Source: Papaver somniferum (taxonomy: Eukaryota > Streptophyta > Magnoliopsida > Ranunculales > Papaveraceae). From it: a DNA stretch of 64,000 bases. This document shows positions 25,609-37,987 of the stretch, piece by piece (the first letter of the stretch is position 1; each line of letters starts with the position of its first letter). The DNA is taken from NCBI RefSeq assembly GCF_003573695.1, contig NC_039367.1, positions 160,100,542-160,164,541 on the forward strand. Direction: 5' to 3'. The notes under the pieces are model-generated. The model saw only the letters and a list, made by a program, of their open reading frames with translations, was not told the origin of the DNA and did no database searches. The position numbers were made by a program, and so were the translations under genes.

Positions 25609-26141
25609 AATCCTAAACTACTCTTCCCAGATCCTAACAAAATCAAGATCTTGGCAGAAAACTAATTTCGATAAATGAGAAACCTCTTAAAGTTTAGATG
25701 AATTAAACTCTACCACTTCCACATATTTCCTAATCAAAAAAAATAAAAAAAGTTTGAAACTGAAAAACACACTATTGATTTAAAATTTAGCAAGGAAACT
25801 GCGTTGTTGTTGCCTCTCACTCCGTCTCCATTTCTGATAAAAATGAGAAGAACCATCAATATTGTTTCCTCTGAGTTTCAGAATTGATAAATTTTGGAGT
25901 GATAAGCAGCAAGAAAGATACTTCAGTTAATTTTCCCCAGTTTTTTATTTCTTCTTGAAACCCTAGATTGGCATGAAAGAATCATCAAGTTTTATTTTCT
26001 ACCATCAAGTTTTATGTTCTTATCCATAACTATCGTATCCATACTGGGTTTATTTTGATTTCCGAAATCATGTTCATCCACATTGCGATAGATAGATAAA
26101 TTAAACTCGAAGAATATGTATGAAAATTTATTCGTTTTCTT
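23042..26141. other. No gene seen
   Basis: AT-rich sequence with no convincing coding region. It contains a TA microsatellite. The last few hundred bases are the left flank of the copia insertion and continue at 31217. Confidence 0.5.
25556..25606. repeat. (TA)n microsatellite
   Basis: About 25 uninterrupted AT/TA dinucleotides. Confidence 0.95.
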
Positions 26142-26616
26142 TGTTGGTGCAATGCGGAAATGTGATGGGTTTATGGAAATGGATTTAGGAAGAGCGGTTG
26201 GTTAATTGAAAGGTGAGGCTTATATTAATATGAAAATGAAAATATTACAAGAGGCTTGTGTAGCAACTTTGGCTTACACTAGTTGTTTACAAAGAGGCAC
26301 GTTGGATCTTACTCTAAACTCTAGCTCTTACTCTAACTCTTGTTTACTCACTTGAGTTTTTGATTGTTGTTGGATGATTCCAAATGAATCCATCCTATGC
26401 CTATTTATAGGCTTCATGACCAACTACCTACTTCTCTAGATAGTTCTATATAGACTCTTCTCAATTTAGATATTACAAGAAAATTCTAGAGAAAAGAATT
26501 CTCTAGATAATACTTGAAGTAAAGAAGGCCTAGAAGATTCTAGTATTGGGCTTTACTTAGTGTAGATGATTATTTGGGCTTTACTTATTGGGTTTTCACA
26601 AATTATGTTTTTAACA
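26142..26616 (-). repeat. 3' LTR of the copia element
   Basis: Starts TGTTGGTGCAATGCGG and ends TTTTTAACA. It matches 30739-31211 with scattered substitutions and small indels. Confidence 0.95.
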
Positions 26617-26623
26617 CACCCTC

Positions 26624-29600
26624 TTAATTTGTGATGTTAAGTTTTTCTCTAAAATTATTGAATTTGTCCACTGTGACTGCTTTTGTGAAGATGTCGGCAT
26701 TTTGTTCTTGTGTTGGACAAAATTGGAGCTCAATTTCCTTTTTTTTGACCAGCTCTCTGATAAAGTGATGTCGTAGCTCTATGTGCTTCGTCCATCCGTG
26801 AAAGACTGGATTTTTTGTCATTGCAATTGTAGACATATTGTCACAGTAGATAGTATTCGGCTGCTTTTGCCTTTGTTGTAGGTCAGTCATTATTCTTCTC
26901 AACCATACTGCTTCACATGCTGCACTTCTTGATGCTATGTATTCTGCTTCGGCTGACGATAATGCCACCGTACTTTGTTTTTTAGAACTCCAAGAGATAA
27001 CTTTTGTTCCCATACAGAAAACATATCCTGATGTGCTCTTTCGGTCTTCAATAGAACCTTTCCAATCGCTATCTGTGAAGCCAATTAAATCATTATCTTT
27101 TTCTATTGTATACTTGATGCCAAAATTCTTTGTTCCCTTGATATATCGGAGAATTATCTTTGCGGCGGCATAGTGTAACTTGCTTGGTTCGCTCATAAAC
27201 CGAGAAACAATGCTGGTTACATTGACGATATCTGGCCTTGTATTTGTTAAGTAGATCAGTGAGCCGACTAGACTTTTGAATAAGGTTGGATCAACTTTTG
27301 TCGATCCATCATTTTTTACCAACTTCTCATTGGTACCCATTGGAGTTGCAATTGGTTTGCAATCCATCATGTTGAACCTTTTCAGTAAGTCTTCTGCATA
27401 TTTTTCTTGGGAAATGAATATTTCTTCCGGAGATTGTTTTACTTGAATCCCAAGAAAATATCGCATAAGTCCTAAGTCTGTCATCTCATATTCTTTCATC
27501 ATCTCCTTCTTAAATTTTTCTGCCATGTCTTGTTTTGTGCTGGCGTAAATTAAATCATCAACATAGAGACAGACGATTAGGAAATCCGTACCTTGTTTTC
27601 TTATGTATAGGGATGGCTCACATGGACTCTTTTCGAATCCATTATCTCGGAAATACTTGTCGATTTTAATGTTCCATGCACGCGGTGCTTGCTTGAGGCC
27701 ATATAGTGCTTTGCGGAGACGATAAACCATGTTTTATTTTATTTTGCGGACATATCCTTGAGGTTGTTCAACGTACACCTCTTCTTCAAGTTCTCCGTTT
27801 AGGAACGCCGACTTTACGTCCAATTGGTAGACCTTCATATTTAGTTGAGCTGCCAAAGCTAACACCATCCGGATTGTTTCCATGCGAGTGAGTGGGGCGA
27901 ATGTCTCGTTGTAGTCGATTCCTGATTGCTGGGAATATCCTTTTGCAACTAGCCTTGCCTTGTGCTTTTGAATCGAACCATCTTCGTTGTACTTTGTCTT
28001 GTAGACCCATTTCAGACTAATGATCTCTTTGTCACTTGGCTGATTAACAAGCTCGCATGTCTTGTTTTTCTCGATTACTCGCATTTCTTCGTCCATGGCA
28101 TGTCTCCATTTTTCTTCCTTCGCCGATTCCTCATATTTTTGAGGCTCTAGTACTATAAACGCACAATTAGATATATCATAAATATCGCTTAGGGAACGCA
28201 CCTTTCTTGGTGGGGCACTTGCTTCCGATGAACTTGGACTTTGTTGTGTTGGACTAGGAGATCTCGGGCTTGCTGGTGGAGTACTTTCTTCCTGACGTTG
28301 CTGATCTGGCTCGTCTTCAATGAGTAGTGGAAACTCGTGGTTGTCTGCTTCATCATTCGAATCCCAAGATTTGAATTCATGAAAGATAACATCTCTTGAA
28401 ATTACCAGTTCCTTTGTTTATGGCTTTAGAAGTCTATATGCTTTAGACGCTTCACTGTATCCGATGAATATTAGCTTTTCTCCTTTTTTATCAAACTTTT
28501 CTATTTGTTGGGATGGAACATGTGAGTATGCTACGTAACCAAATATTCTGAAAGAATTTACCTCGGGATTTTTCTTATGCCAAGCTTCATAAGGAGTTTT
28601 GTTGATAACTGCTTTTGTTGGCGAACGATTAAGGATGTAGACTGCTGTGTTGACTGCTTCTGCCCAGTAACTGTTGGGTAACTTCCTTGCTTTCAACATG
28701 CTGCGATCCATTTCCATGATCGTACGATTTTTTCTTTCCGCGACGCCGTTTTGTTGTGGAGTGTATCGGACGGTAAGCTCCTTCTTAATACCGTTTTCTT
28801 TGCAGTAGTTGATAAACTCATTTGAGGTAAATTCTCCACCACGGTCTGTACGGAAAACCTTTAGTTGGTGACCACTTTGCTTCTCTTCCAGTGCCTTTAA
28901 CTCTAGGAATTTAGGGATTGCCTCGGACTTTTGCTCAAGAATATACACCCACATCATCCTGGTATAATCATCCACGAATAGGAGAAAATATCTTTTGTTG
29001 TTGAGTGAAGTTGTTCTTGTCGGACCACAAATATCGGCGTGCACCAATTCGAGGGGCCTTCTTGCTCTCCACGATTTATTTGTAAATCGAAATCTATGGA
29101 ACTTTCCAAGAATACAACCTTCACATATTTTATCTCCATCGCTGATATTGGGAAGACCAATTACCATGTTCTTTGATTTTAGAACCTTCAAAGATCTATA
29201 GTTGAGATGCTCGTACCTCAAATGCCATAACTTGCATTCACTAATATTATTGGTACTCATTGCACAATTTTCAATTGATGGCATAGATAGAGGAAAGACA
29301 AAATTTCCTGACATTTTTACTTTTGCCACCAATTGATTGTTAATTTTATCATAAATTGTGCATTCTCCGTCTTCGAAATGTAGTGAGTACCCCTTTCTTA
29401 TAAGTTGTCCAACACTTAATGAATTTTGAGCTAGGCCAGGAACATAAAGAACAACAGATATGTATCGAGTTTTACCTGACTTTGTACGTACGGATATAAC
29501 TTCTATTCCTTCAACATTCTGGAACTTTCCATCTCCGAGCTTGACCGGTGGAATCTCTTGTTCCTCCAATTTTACGAAATATTCTTTGTTTCCTTTCATA

Positions 29601-29995
29601 TGGCTGCTGCATCCGCTATCGACGTACCATATACCTTGTGCTTCTTGTTGCGAGGTGAGGCAGGAATAAAATACTTGATTTTGAGAATCATTTGTCTCGG
29701 AATAGTTAGCTTCGTTAATCCAACAATCTTTTTCCATGTGATTTAATTTATCACATTTGGTGCACTTATATTTACAATTTTCGGTTGCATGGCCAAACTT
29801 TTTGCAAACATTGCAACGGAGATTTGAGGAGTAATTTTTTCCGTACCTTTGATTGTTGTTTCTGTAACCTCTTTTTCCTCTTCCACATCCGCGGTAGAAA
29901 TTTCTGGATCCTTGAGTTGACGTCGACCCTTTCTTGTACTGCGAGTTGGATGACGATCCTCCTCTGGAGCTTTCTTTTCTGGCTTCTGTATTTTC
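26624..29995 (-). pseudogene. copia pol: zinc knuckles, protease, integrase, RT, RNase H (two stops)
   Basis: One frame runs through the whole segment, interrupted only by TAA at 28418-28420 and TAA at 27734-27736. In order it shows two CCHC knuckles (CNVCKKFGHATENC, CTKCDKLNHMEKDC) and the protease site WYVDSGCSSHM. A GAG-pre-integrase region (LWHLRYEHLNY) is followed by integrase with HADICGP, RTDRGGEF and QNGVAERKNR. The RT has QLDVKSAFLNG and CLYVDDLIYA, and the RNase H has TDSDWKG, SSAEAEYIA and YCDN. All these catalytic motifs look intact. The stops separate integrase from RT and split RT before its ALYGLKQAPRAW motif, so no full polyprotein can be made. Confidence 0.9.
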
Positions 29996-30015
29996 TTCTC
30001 ACTGAAATTTATTTT

Positions 30016-30690
30016 TTATTGAAATGCCTGCTCCAATGGTTGCTCTACGAACCTATTTATTCTTTTCTCATGCGCCTCGGGTGAACCCATTAATTCATGT
30101 ACCGAGAGAGTCGATAAATTTTTTGATTCTTCAATGGCAGCGACGATATGATCAAATTTGAATAGTGAGCTTCTTAATATCTTTTCTACCACTCTTTTAT
30201 TTTCAATGGTATCTCGATAACTACTGATTTGATTTACTATGCCAGTAACTCTTGATAAGAAGTTCTGGATAGTTTCATTTTCTTTCATAAGTAAATTATG
30301 AAAATCTCGCCATAAATTTTGTAGTTTAATGGAGATTACCTTTTCTGATCCTTGGAATGCTACTTCGAGAATATTCCAGGCCTCCTTTGAAGTTTTCTCC
30401 ACCGAAATTCGAGGAAAAATAGCTTTGCTTACGCCCTGTTGTAGAAACAGTAGTGCTTTAGCATCTTTCTTCTTATTTTCCTTATACTCATTTTTTTCTT
30501 CATCCGTCCATGATGACAAAGTTTCTGCTGACTCTGGTACTTTATAACCTTCTTCTACAAAATCCCAAAGGTCTTCTGAAATGAATAATGTCTTCATTTG
30601 TAGACTCCAATAATCGTAACTCTCACCATCAAAAATTGGAATTAGACTTTGGGCATAATTGAAACCTTGAATACTTTGGTTAATTGCCAT
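30016..30690 (-). CDS. copia gag (N-terminal part)
   Basis: The ATG just inside the 5' LTR opens a 224-residue gag of the UBN2/Retrotran_gag_2 type (YDYWSLQMKTLFISEDLWDFV, then LLMKENETIQNFLSRVTGIVNQ). It forms the capsid-like particle shell of the element. It ends early at TAA after EQAFQ. The zinc knuckles that should follow lie in a different frame just downstream, so a frameshift near 29995-30016 has uncoupled gag from pol. The start is chosen as the first ATG after the primer-binding site. Confidence 0.8.
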   Translation of the reverse strand: MAINQSIQGFNYAQSLIPIFDGESYDYWSLQMKTLFISEDLWDFVEEGYKVPESAETLSSWTDEEKNEYKENKKKDAKALLFLQQGVSKAIFPRISVEKTSKEAWNILEVAFQGSEKVISIKLQNLWRDFHNLLMKENETIQNFLSRVTGIVNQISSYRDTIENKRVVEKILRSSLFKFDHIVAAIEESKNLSTLSVHELMGSPEAHEKRINRFVEQPLEQAFQ

Positions 30691-30722
30691 GGATGGAGTG
30701 TTAGGATTACTGGGTTAGGTTT

Positions 30723-30734
30723 GCTCTGATACCA
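30723..30734 (-). promoter_or_regulatory. Primer-binding site (initiator Met tRNA)
   Basis: On the minus strand the bases TGGTATCAGAGC sit four bases after the end of the 5' LTR. This is the plant initiator-tRNA complement used by most copia elements. Confidence 0.9.
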
Positions 30735-30738
30735 AATT

Positions 30739-31211
30739 TGTTGGCGCAATGCGGAAATGTGATGGGTTTATGGAAATGAATTTAGGAAGAGAGGTTGGTT
30801 AATTGAAAGGTGAGGCTTATATTAATATGAAAATGAAAATATTACAAGAGGCTTGTGTAGCAACTTTGGCTTACACTAGTTGTTTACAAAGAGGCACTTT
30901 GTCTCTTACTCTAAACTCTATCTCTCACTCTAACTCTTGTTTACTCACTTGAGTTTTTGATTGTTGTTGGATGATCCCAAATGAATCCATCCTATGCCTA
31001 TTTATAGGCTTCATGACCAACTACTTACTTCTCTGGATAGTTCTATCTAGACTCTTCTCAACTTAGATATTACAAGAAAATTCTAGAGAAAAGAATTCTC
31101 TAGATAATACTTGATATAAAGAAGGCCTAGAAGATTCTAGTATTGGGCTTTCTTAGTGTAACGATTATTTGGGATTTAATTATTGGGTTTTCACAAATTA
31201 TGTTTTTAACA
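30739..31211 (-). repeat. 5' LTR of the copia element
   Basis: Starts TGTTGGCGCAATGCGG and ends TTTTTAACA. A TATA-like CTATAAATAGGC on the minus strand (about 31000-31010) is the likely promoter. Confidence 0.95.
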
Positions 31212-33046
31212 TTCTTTTTTGTGGGTTTTGTTATTACTTTGATTATTGTTACTGAGAGGAATGAATCTTGAAACCCATGTCTTAGATTTCAGTTTCTTGA
31301 TTTTGGTGCGACTTTGATGCTTAATGAAGTTCTTATTATTTTTATTGTAGAAAAAAGAAAGCCAGGTTGAGTTTTTATGCAGCGATATTTGCTTCTCCTA
31401 GATAGCCTCAAGGTAAAAGAAAAATGCATTGAAAGTGTTTGTTGAATTGTCTCATTGATAATTATGGATATTCGTTTTCGTATTTGGGTTTGCATGAATA
31501 AAAATATTGAGATGATAGTCTTGTTCAGCTGCGAAGCATTTTGAATTGTGTTGTAACAAAGATGACCAGAAACAAATGTAGGCATCCCTAGTTTAGTTCC
31601 ATTGCAATTCTTTATATGGGGTTTAAAGGGGATTCTGTTTTAAACTGTATTATTTTCTTTTGTGTAGAGTGGTGGATTTTTTGAAACGTCATGCAGGTAG
31701 ACCTGTAGTAAATACGGTGGATCCTTTGGGTTATTGATATGATGGATAAAATGGTAAATGTAGACCCAAGAGCAGATCTTTGGGCGCCTTGCATCAACCA
31801 GGTATTTTTCGATCGCCTTTGTTACTTAGAAACTATGAATTTATTTACTGCGTGTGAGTTATCTTACAATGGTAGCTAAAGTGAATCCCTTCAAAGCAAT
31901 TGTTTGATAATATGAATGATAAGGTTTGTTAAGAAAACAAACAAGTAATCATAGAAAAACACTGATTTCTACAAGTAACCATAAAACACTCCGTAGAAGT
32001 CCTAGGCTAATTCTGCAAACTCGATTTTAAGAACAATACATATACAGATTTGAATTGGTAAGATCTTCTTTTCAAAAATAAATTGATTGCATCCTTTATA
32101 CAAGAATATAAGGTTTCTTATGAGGCCCTATCTTATTCTATAATCAACTTCTATTGGATTATTCATTATTGCAAAAGGTCAGAGTTAGAATGAAATGTGA
32201 TTTATTTGTACAATGTACAACTTGGAAATGAACATAGAAGTTCAAAAATAGTTTGAGCCATGATCCTTTACGATGTGTAGTAGTTTTATTAATTTTCTTG
32301 CGTCAATGGTTTGTATGCACAAGCGAATTTACTAAAATATGACTTTGATTGATAGTTAACAGGTTTTGGAAGATAAGCATAATTTATCAGGGTGGTCATG
32401 GAACTATGGAAGTATAGGGCATTTGGTCAAGATATGGAGTTTTATCGGCTTGCTCGCAATATGCAGGTCAGGGTTAGGATTCATTCAACCTGAGCCTATC
32501 GTTAATCTATCTGAATATTGAAATGCATAGGTAATTATTTGGCTAATGGTGTATGAATTTCCTTGCAGGCCATACCCAACAAAAAAGGTCAATGATGATG
32601 TTTAGAAGGTCTACCTAACAGGTATTTGAATGATGATAGGGTAATAAGTGTTGGATACTTTTTTGGTCAAATTCGGTTAGTTCAATTATTTAACCAGTTC
32701 TTTTTTTCTTTTTTTTTGTGTGTGTGAGTGTGTTTGGATGTGCTTTAACAAAATCATGGAAAGACTAATTGAAAATGAGAATCTTAATACTTTGAATAAT
32801 CTTAGCACCAGAACCCTTGGGCTAAAAATTCTGAAACTCTCTTAAATGTGATGAGGACTTTGTGTCATAGTGATAAACCTTTGGTAACATGGTGGGAAAT
32901 CATCAGGGAACGCAGTAACATCACTCATATACTTGAGAAGTTGGGATGAGGACTTTGTGTCATAGTGATAAACCGTTGGTAATGCGAATACCTCTTTTAT
33001 CAATCCAAGATATCGTAATTATATGCAGGAGGATCTAAGTCCTTTG
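31212..33046. other. No gene seen
   Basis: Host flank between two retroelements. A direct repeat of about 38 bp (GATGAGGACTTTGTGTCATA...) occurs at about 32850 and 32945. No coding region recognised. Confidence 0.5.
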
Positions 33047-35548
33047 TGAAAATGCGGGGTCTAACAATCACACCCAACAATTTTCTTGGGAATCTGAGAG
33101 GACTTACTCCAATACACTTTCTAGAGAATCAACTAGACAGTTAGACTCAATCTAGAGTTAAGTATATCAAAGAGTTTTAATATCTCTGTTTCACAATGTA
33201 ATCAGCAAATCAAACAGATAGAACTCCGCGAGCCTAATTATTATGTGAAACAACTTGAACGGTACCAAAGACCAATATACAAGTGTCAAACAATGTAAAT
33301 CACAACCCAAGGTTGGATATTCTAATTGATTGATCTTAACGCACAACCTGTGATATTTCAATTATATAACAAAATATAATGTTGAAAAGAAATAACACAG
33401 ACACCAGAATTTTGTTAATGAGGATACTGCAAATGCGGAAAAATACCGGGACCTAGTCCAGATTGAACACCACACTATATTAAGCCGCTACAGACACTAG
33501 CCTACTACCAATTAACTTCGAACTGGACTATAGTTTAACCCTAGTCAATCTCACACTGATTCAAGGTACAATTGCGCTCCTTACATCTCTGATCCATGCA
33601 GGATACTACACACTTGAATCCATTAGTAGATCTCACCCACAACCAAGAGTTGCTATGACCTAAAGTCGAAGACTTGATAGACAAATCTGTCTCACACAGA
33701 AAAGTCTATAGAATTGCATAAATCTATCTCCCACAGAAATACCCAAGAGTTTTTGTTCCGTCTTTTGATAAATCAAGGTGAACAGGAACCAATTGATGAC
33801 CCAGACTTATATTCCCGAAGAACAGCCTAGAATTATCAATAACCTCACAATAATCTTGATCGACTAGCGAAAGAAGATATTATGGAATCACAAACGATGA
33901 GACGAAGGTCTTTGTGATTACTTTTCTATCTTTCATATCGGAGATATAAAATTATTAGAATGTAATTGTTCCAATTGTACTCAACACGATAGAAACAACA
34001 AGATCAGATCACGCAACTACAAAGATAATAGTTGGGTATGGCTTCACAATCCCAATGGAGTCTTCAAGTCGTTAACCTACAGGGTCTCGAGAAGAAACCT
34101 AAGGTTAAAGGAGAATCGACTCTAGTTATGCAACTAATAACACACAGGAGGTGTGGGGATTAGGTTTCCCAGTTGCTAGAGTTCTCCTTTATATAGTTTT
34201 CAAATCATGGTTTGCAATCTAAGTTGCCTTGGTAACAAAGCATTCAATATTCACCGTTAGATGAAAAACCTGATTCAACCAAGCTAATATCTTTCAACCG
34301 TTAGATCGAACTTAGCTTGTTACACAGAAATGAAAAATGTAACCTCATTTAGGTTTATGTAACTGTACCTAAACGTGTACACCATGTTTGTTCACAAATA
34401 GTTAACCGAGGTTATCCATAAGATAACTCTCATATCAACCTTATTCATCTCAACCATAACTAGTTTAAATGACTCAAATGAAACTATTTAAAGATTATAC
34501 AAGAACACAATTGAAGCAAAATCGGTTTGATTCACTCGAATCAATACATGAACGTTATAGCCACAGTTTGCAAAGATTGTATTCCTTATTGTTTAACGTT
34601 TAGGTTCAAGTATAACCTATTTTAGAAAAGTAACAACTTAAGTATGCGTACGGGTATGCGTACTTAAGTAACCGGATTTGAGTTTGATTTATTTTTCAAA
34701 CTCAGCAGAAATTCACGGACGTGAAGTTTCCATTAGTACGCGTACGGGTACGTGCACTTTAGGTAACCGGGTGAGTTTGAACTCAACAGAAATTCACGGA
34801 CGTGAACTTCCGCTAGTATACGTACGAGTACGCATACTTACCCAGTCTCCTACAACTTTTTTGTATACACACAAGTATGCAAACTTTAGGTTCCCAAATT
34901 TGGACTTATACACTAATGTGCCACCAAAGTATGCTTATATCTAAAGATGGTTACAAGATTCTAAACTCTTTATTTCAATCATTGAAACATTCTTCTATAA
35001 TGACAATAGCTGTTTTCACACACTATTAGCATCAAAGCAATTTTCAAGATATTGAAATAATCATTATCGAAACATTCGAAGCCCCACATCAAATGATTGT
35101 ATCACACAAACCATGTAAGATGTTACTCGGCAATTTTCTCATGATATAAGATGAACTTGGTCGAAGCGAAATCTTACCAACACATATTTCGAGAAATATG
35201 TAAGCGAGATATACTCAGCTCGAAATCTAAAATGTGTATAGAGAAAACTACATTATAACACGACTTATGTCTCAATATAGGAGATAGTAGAAATAGACTT
35301 TCCAAGTGATAGATGTGTTCAAGTCTCCACATACCTTTTTTCGAAGAATTTCTACAAGCTCCCTTTAGTAGTTCTTCGTCTTCAAATGATGAACTCTGTG
35401 AAATCTAAGTTCAACTACACTATCTATGTCCTAGTCCGAGACATCTATAAATAGGATAGAAATCAAGACTTATAGTTTTGATCACTAACATTGACAAACA
35501 TACTTGAGATAGCAACGCATGCGAGTTTGACCGAGCAGTGCTCTAACA
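33047..35548 (-). mobile_element. Solo LTR of about 2.5 kb with TSD
   Basis: The 5-bp repeat CTTTG flanks the block at 33042-33046 and 35549-35553. Between them the plus strand starts TGAAAATGCGGGG and ends GCTCTAACA, so on the minus strand it begins TGTTAGAGC and ends TTTTCA. There is no gag or pol, no primer-binding site and no second LTR. This fits an LTR left by recombination between two LTRs. An internal duplicate of about 81 bp contains AGAAATTCACGGACGTGAA twice (near 34704 and 34789). Confidence 0.75.
34640..34840. repeat. Internal tandem repeats rich in GTACG in the solo LTR
   Basis: Three related stretches (TATGCGTACGGGTATGCGTAC, near-identical forms at about 34737 and 34817) lie within duplicated units of about 81 bp. 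An enhancer-like role in the LTR is possible but only inferred. Confidence 0.6.
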
Positions 35549-35553
35549 CTTTG

Positions 35554-37987
35554 TTATCTATTTTCTTCATTTTCTAGGGTTATTACTAATTTAGGTGGAA
35601 GCAACACTTTGTTGACAGTTTTCACTTGAAGGATTGGGTGATATGTAAGACTGATGTTACTGTGTATGCATGAAATTCTTAAAATGTAATTGTTTCAAAA
35701 TTGGGCGATTGAAAGGACGGAAAAATATAAGAAATCACCAGGAAAACTTCCGTGGACAGAATATTGGATCTTGGTGGTGAGTTTCTTTGGTGTCGCCTTC
35801 AATGCGAAATGAATGTGTCTTCTTCTTTGAAAGGCGAATTGAACTTATATAGTTTTGGACTTAACGTTCGTGATTTGGGTTTCTTTGTGTCTCATGTAAA
35901 TTTTGGGTTTCTTAATTAGTGTCTCGTGATTTTGGAATCCTAGAGTTTGGACCCATGTTTTTTTTCTTAGGAGACAATGTTCGATTCCTATGACAGGAAG
36001 AGGCTCTTGCACCTTTTTCATGTTATGTCAAACATAATCTTGGTGATGTTGTTCACAAATGGTGCAATTTCAACAACATAACGGCTGATGTCGACCGAAT
36101 AAGATTTGCACCTAACTTCCTGAGTATGTTTCGAGCGAATAAGATTTGCACCTAACTTCCTGAGTATGTTTCGTTAACTATCTTTGTGTAGTGTGCCAAA
36201 TGATATTTCTAGGGTTTACCACATGGCTTTGTGGCAGATAGAAAATTTTGTGAGATTAAAAGAACAACGGAGACCCGACAGTCACTGATAAAATTTAGTA
36301 TATCAGGAAACATGATTTTGCGAATCTTATGATGACTTACCTCTTGCAGAGCATCTAATTAGGATCCATTCATAATAAATCCACAACTGAGCACTTTTTC
36401 CGAAATCTCCTCATTAACTGCAAATAAAGAACCTCTCTAGAGGTTATTGAAATTTAGTCGATGAACATTTATTACATTAACTAAAGTACAAAGCAACTAA
36501 GCAAGCATGTATACAAATTAAGAAACCGCTCTGTCTGAATTTGTGGAGAGACATGAAACCATGTGTTGTGATACACTCACCATGTCAGTATTATGCATTG
36601 TAATTATAATAATTGGTACAAGAGTAATTAATTGGGACCTTTCTTATATCTGGGGTCGAAATTGGTTACCAGCTTCAATGGGAATAAAACTATGTATATA
36701 TACAACATAGCAAGGATGACCCAGGGTTCACTATGAGTCGTCTCGATGTCATGAAATTATGTAGGATGGTGAGCATTAAACCCAGACGTTATTAGGTGAG
36801 CACAAAGCACAAAAGAAGCTCTGCATTGAATGACATCACCTATCATTGTTGGAATATTGCGTGTTTTGGTGAGAGAATTCTCGGGTTCTCAGATTCTTTA
36901 TTATTCCAAACTGTTTGATTGACATGTTTCTCATTTTTAGTTCTGACTCATTCTTAGTTGAGAGATTCTGATCACCTTCTTTAGGTTGGATGAATGGGAG
37001 TTTCTTAGAGAGTTTTTAACTCTTTGGGTTAGACCTTAAAGCTAATGAAATTCCTTTCCAATAAGTGCTTGCCATATTTTTTGGGTTCCTTTGTTAGGTT
37101 TCTTTTTCGGATTTATTTGCAAGAACAGTGTGTTGTAACTTGCAAGGAAAATGAGCATTTTTTTGGATACTTGAAATCTGAAGACTAAACAGTACAGTCA
37201 TGATCCAAAAAAATCAAGTTAGGCATGCATATAATGAATTAACATTATAACTTAGATAAATTTCAAAGACTAGAAGAGCTTGATACGACTCAAATGAGGA
37301 TCTCCATGCGCTTGCCAAAGAAGATGTAAACCAAGTGAACCAATATCATTAGTCTAGCGAGATGCGATTACTGCTCGGACAATACACGTTCAAGCTATTT
37401 TTGAATGAAATGTAATGTACAGATGAAAGGAAAGAGAGATCGAGAAGAAGAAGAGGAGATTGGTAGTCGGAAAGAAAAGAAAAATGAAAGAAGAGAAGTG
37501 GACAGAGTGAAGCTTCCAAGAAAAGCATTTTTGTGTTGGTCAATTAACATCGAGCATAACGCGTTAGTGTTTCAATAAAGACATCTCCCGGACTGAAATC
37601 AATCTTCACCTTTTCTCAATAACGACTTGCATTCATATGAACAGAACACAGAATTTTTTCAACCAACAGAAGATAAAGGGATAACTCAACCTCTTACGGA
37701 TAGTCTAAGGGCCCAATCTTAAAAGTTAAAACAGTAACGGCACGGGTCATTCCCTAGTATACCGTATATATTAAGGTTGTGTTTCCTAACTGTGATGCTT
37801 AAATAGTTCTTTCTGTTTAAGAATTGTTCTACGTCTTTCAGAAACCTGATCAGATGTTTTGTGTTTGATAGCCTATATTTAATAATATATTTAAGAAATC
37901 ATAAGTCAGAAAATGGATATGTATCAACAATTAATTGACAAAAACATTATATTAAAAAGAAGAACACCCCAAAGATAATATTTGGGA
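35554..37987. other. No gene seen; a 40-bp tandem pair
   Basis: No convincing coding sequence. At 36096-36173 a unit beginning CGAATAAGATTTGCACCTAA is repeated twice in tandem. About 37926-37987 is the 3' flank shared with the second SAP copy (45501-45561). Confidence 0.5.

Larger units (their letters stand above)
26142..31211 (-). mobile_element. Complete Ty1/copia retrotransposon
   Basis: Two LTRs (26142-26616 and 30739-31211) flank gag and pol read on the minus strand. The 5-bp TSD TTCTT is present at 26137-26141 and 31212-31216. A primer-binding site lies next to the right (5') LTR, and a purine-rich CACAAATTAAGAGGGTG lies next to the left (3') LTR. By eye the LTRs differ at about 20 positions, roughly 4 percent, so the insertion is not very recent. 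Domain order is gag, zinc knuckles, protease, integrase, RT, RNase H, as in copia. Coding is damaged by one frameshift and two stops. Confidence 0.95.

Noticed and set aside
25439..25678. Small frame with a YIYIYI run
   Set aside because: It is the TA microsatellite read through.
37349..37543. Minus-strand frame of 64 residues
   Set aside because: Low-complexity Leu/Ser/Phe from a purine-rich run on the plus strand; no support as a gene.
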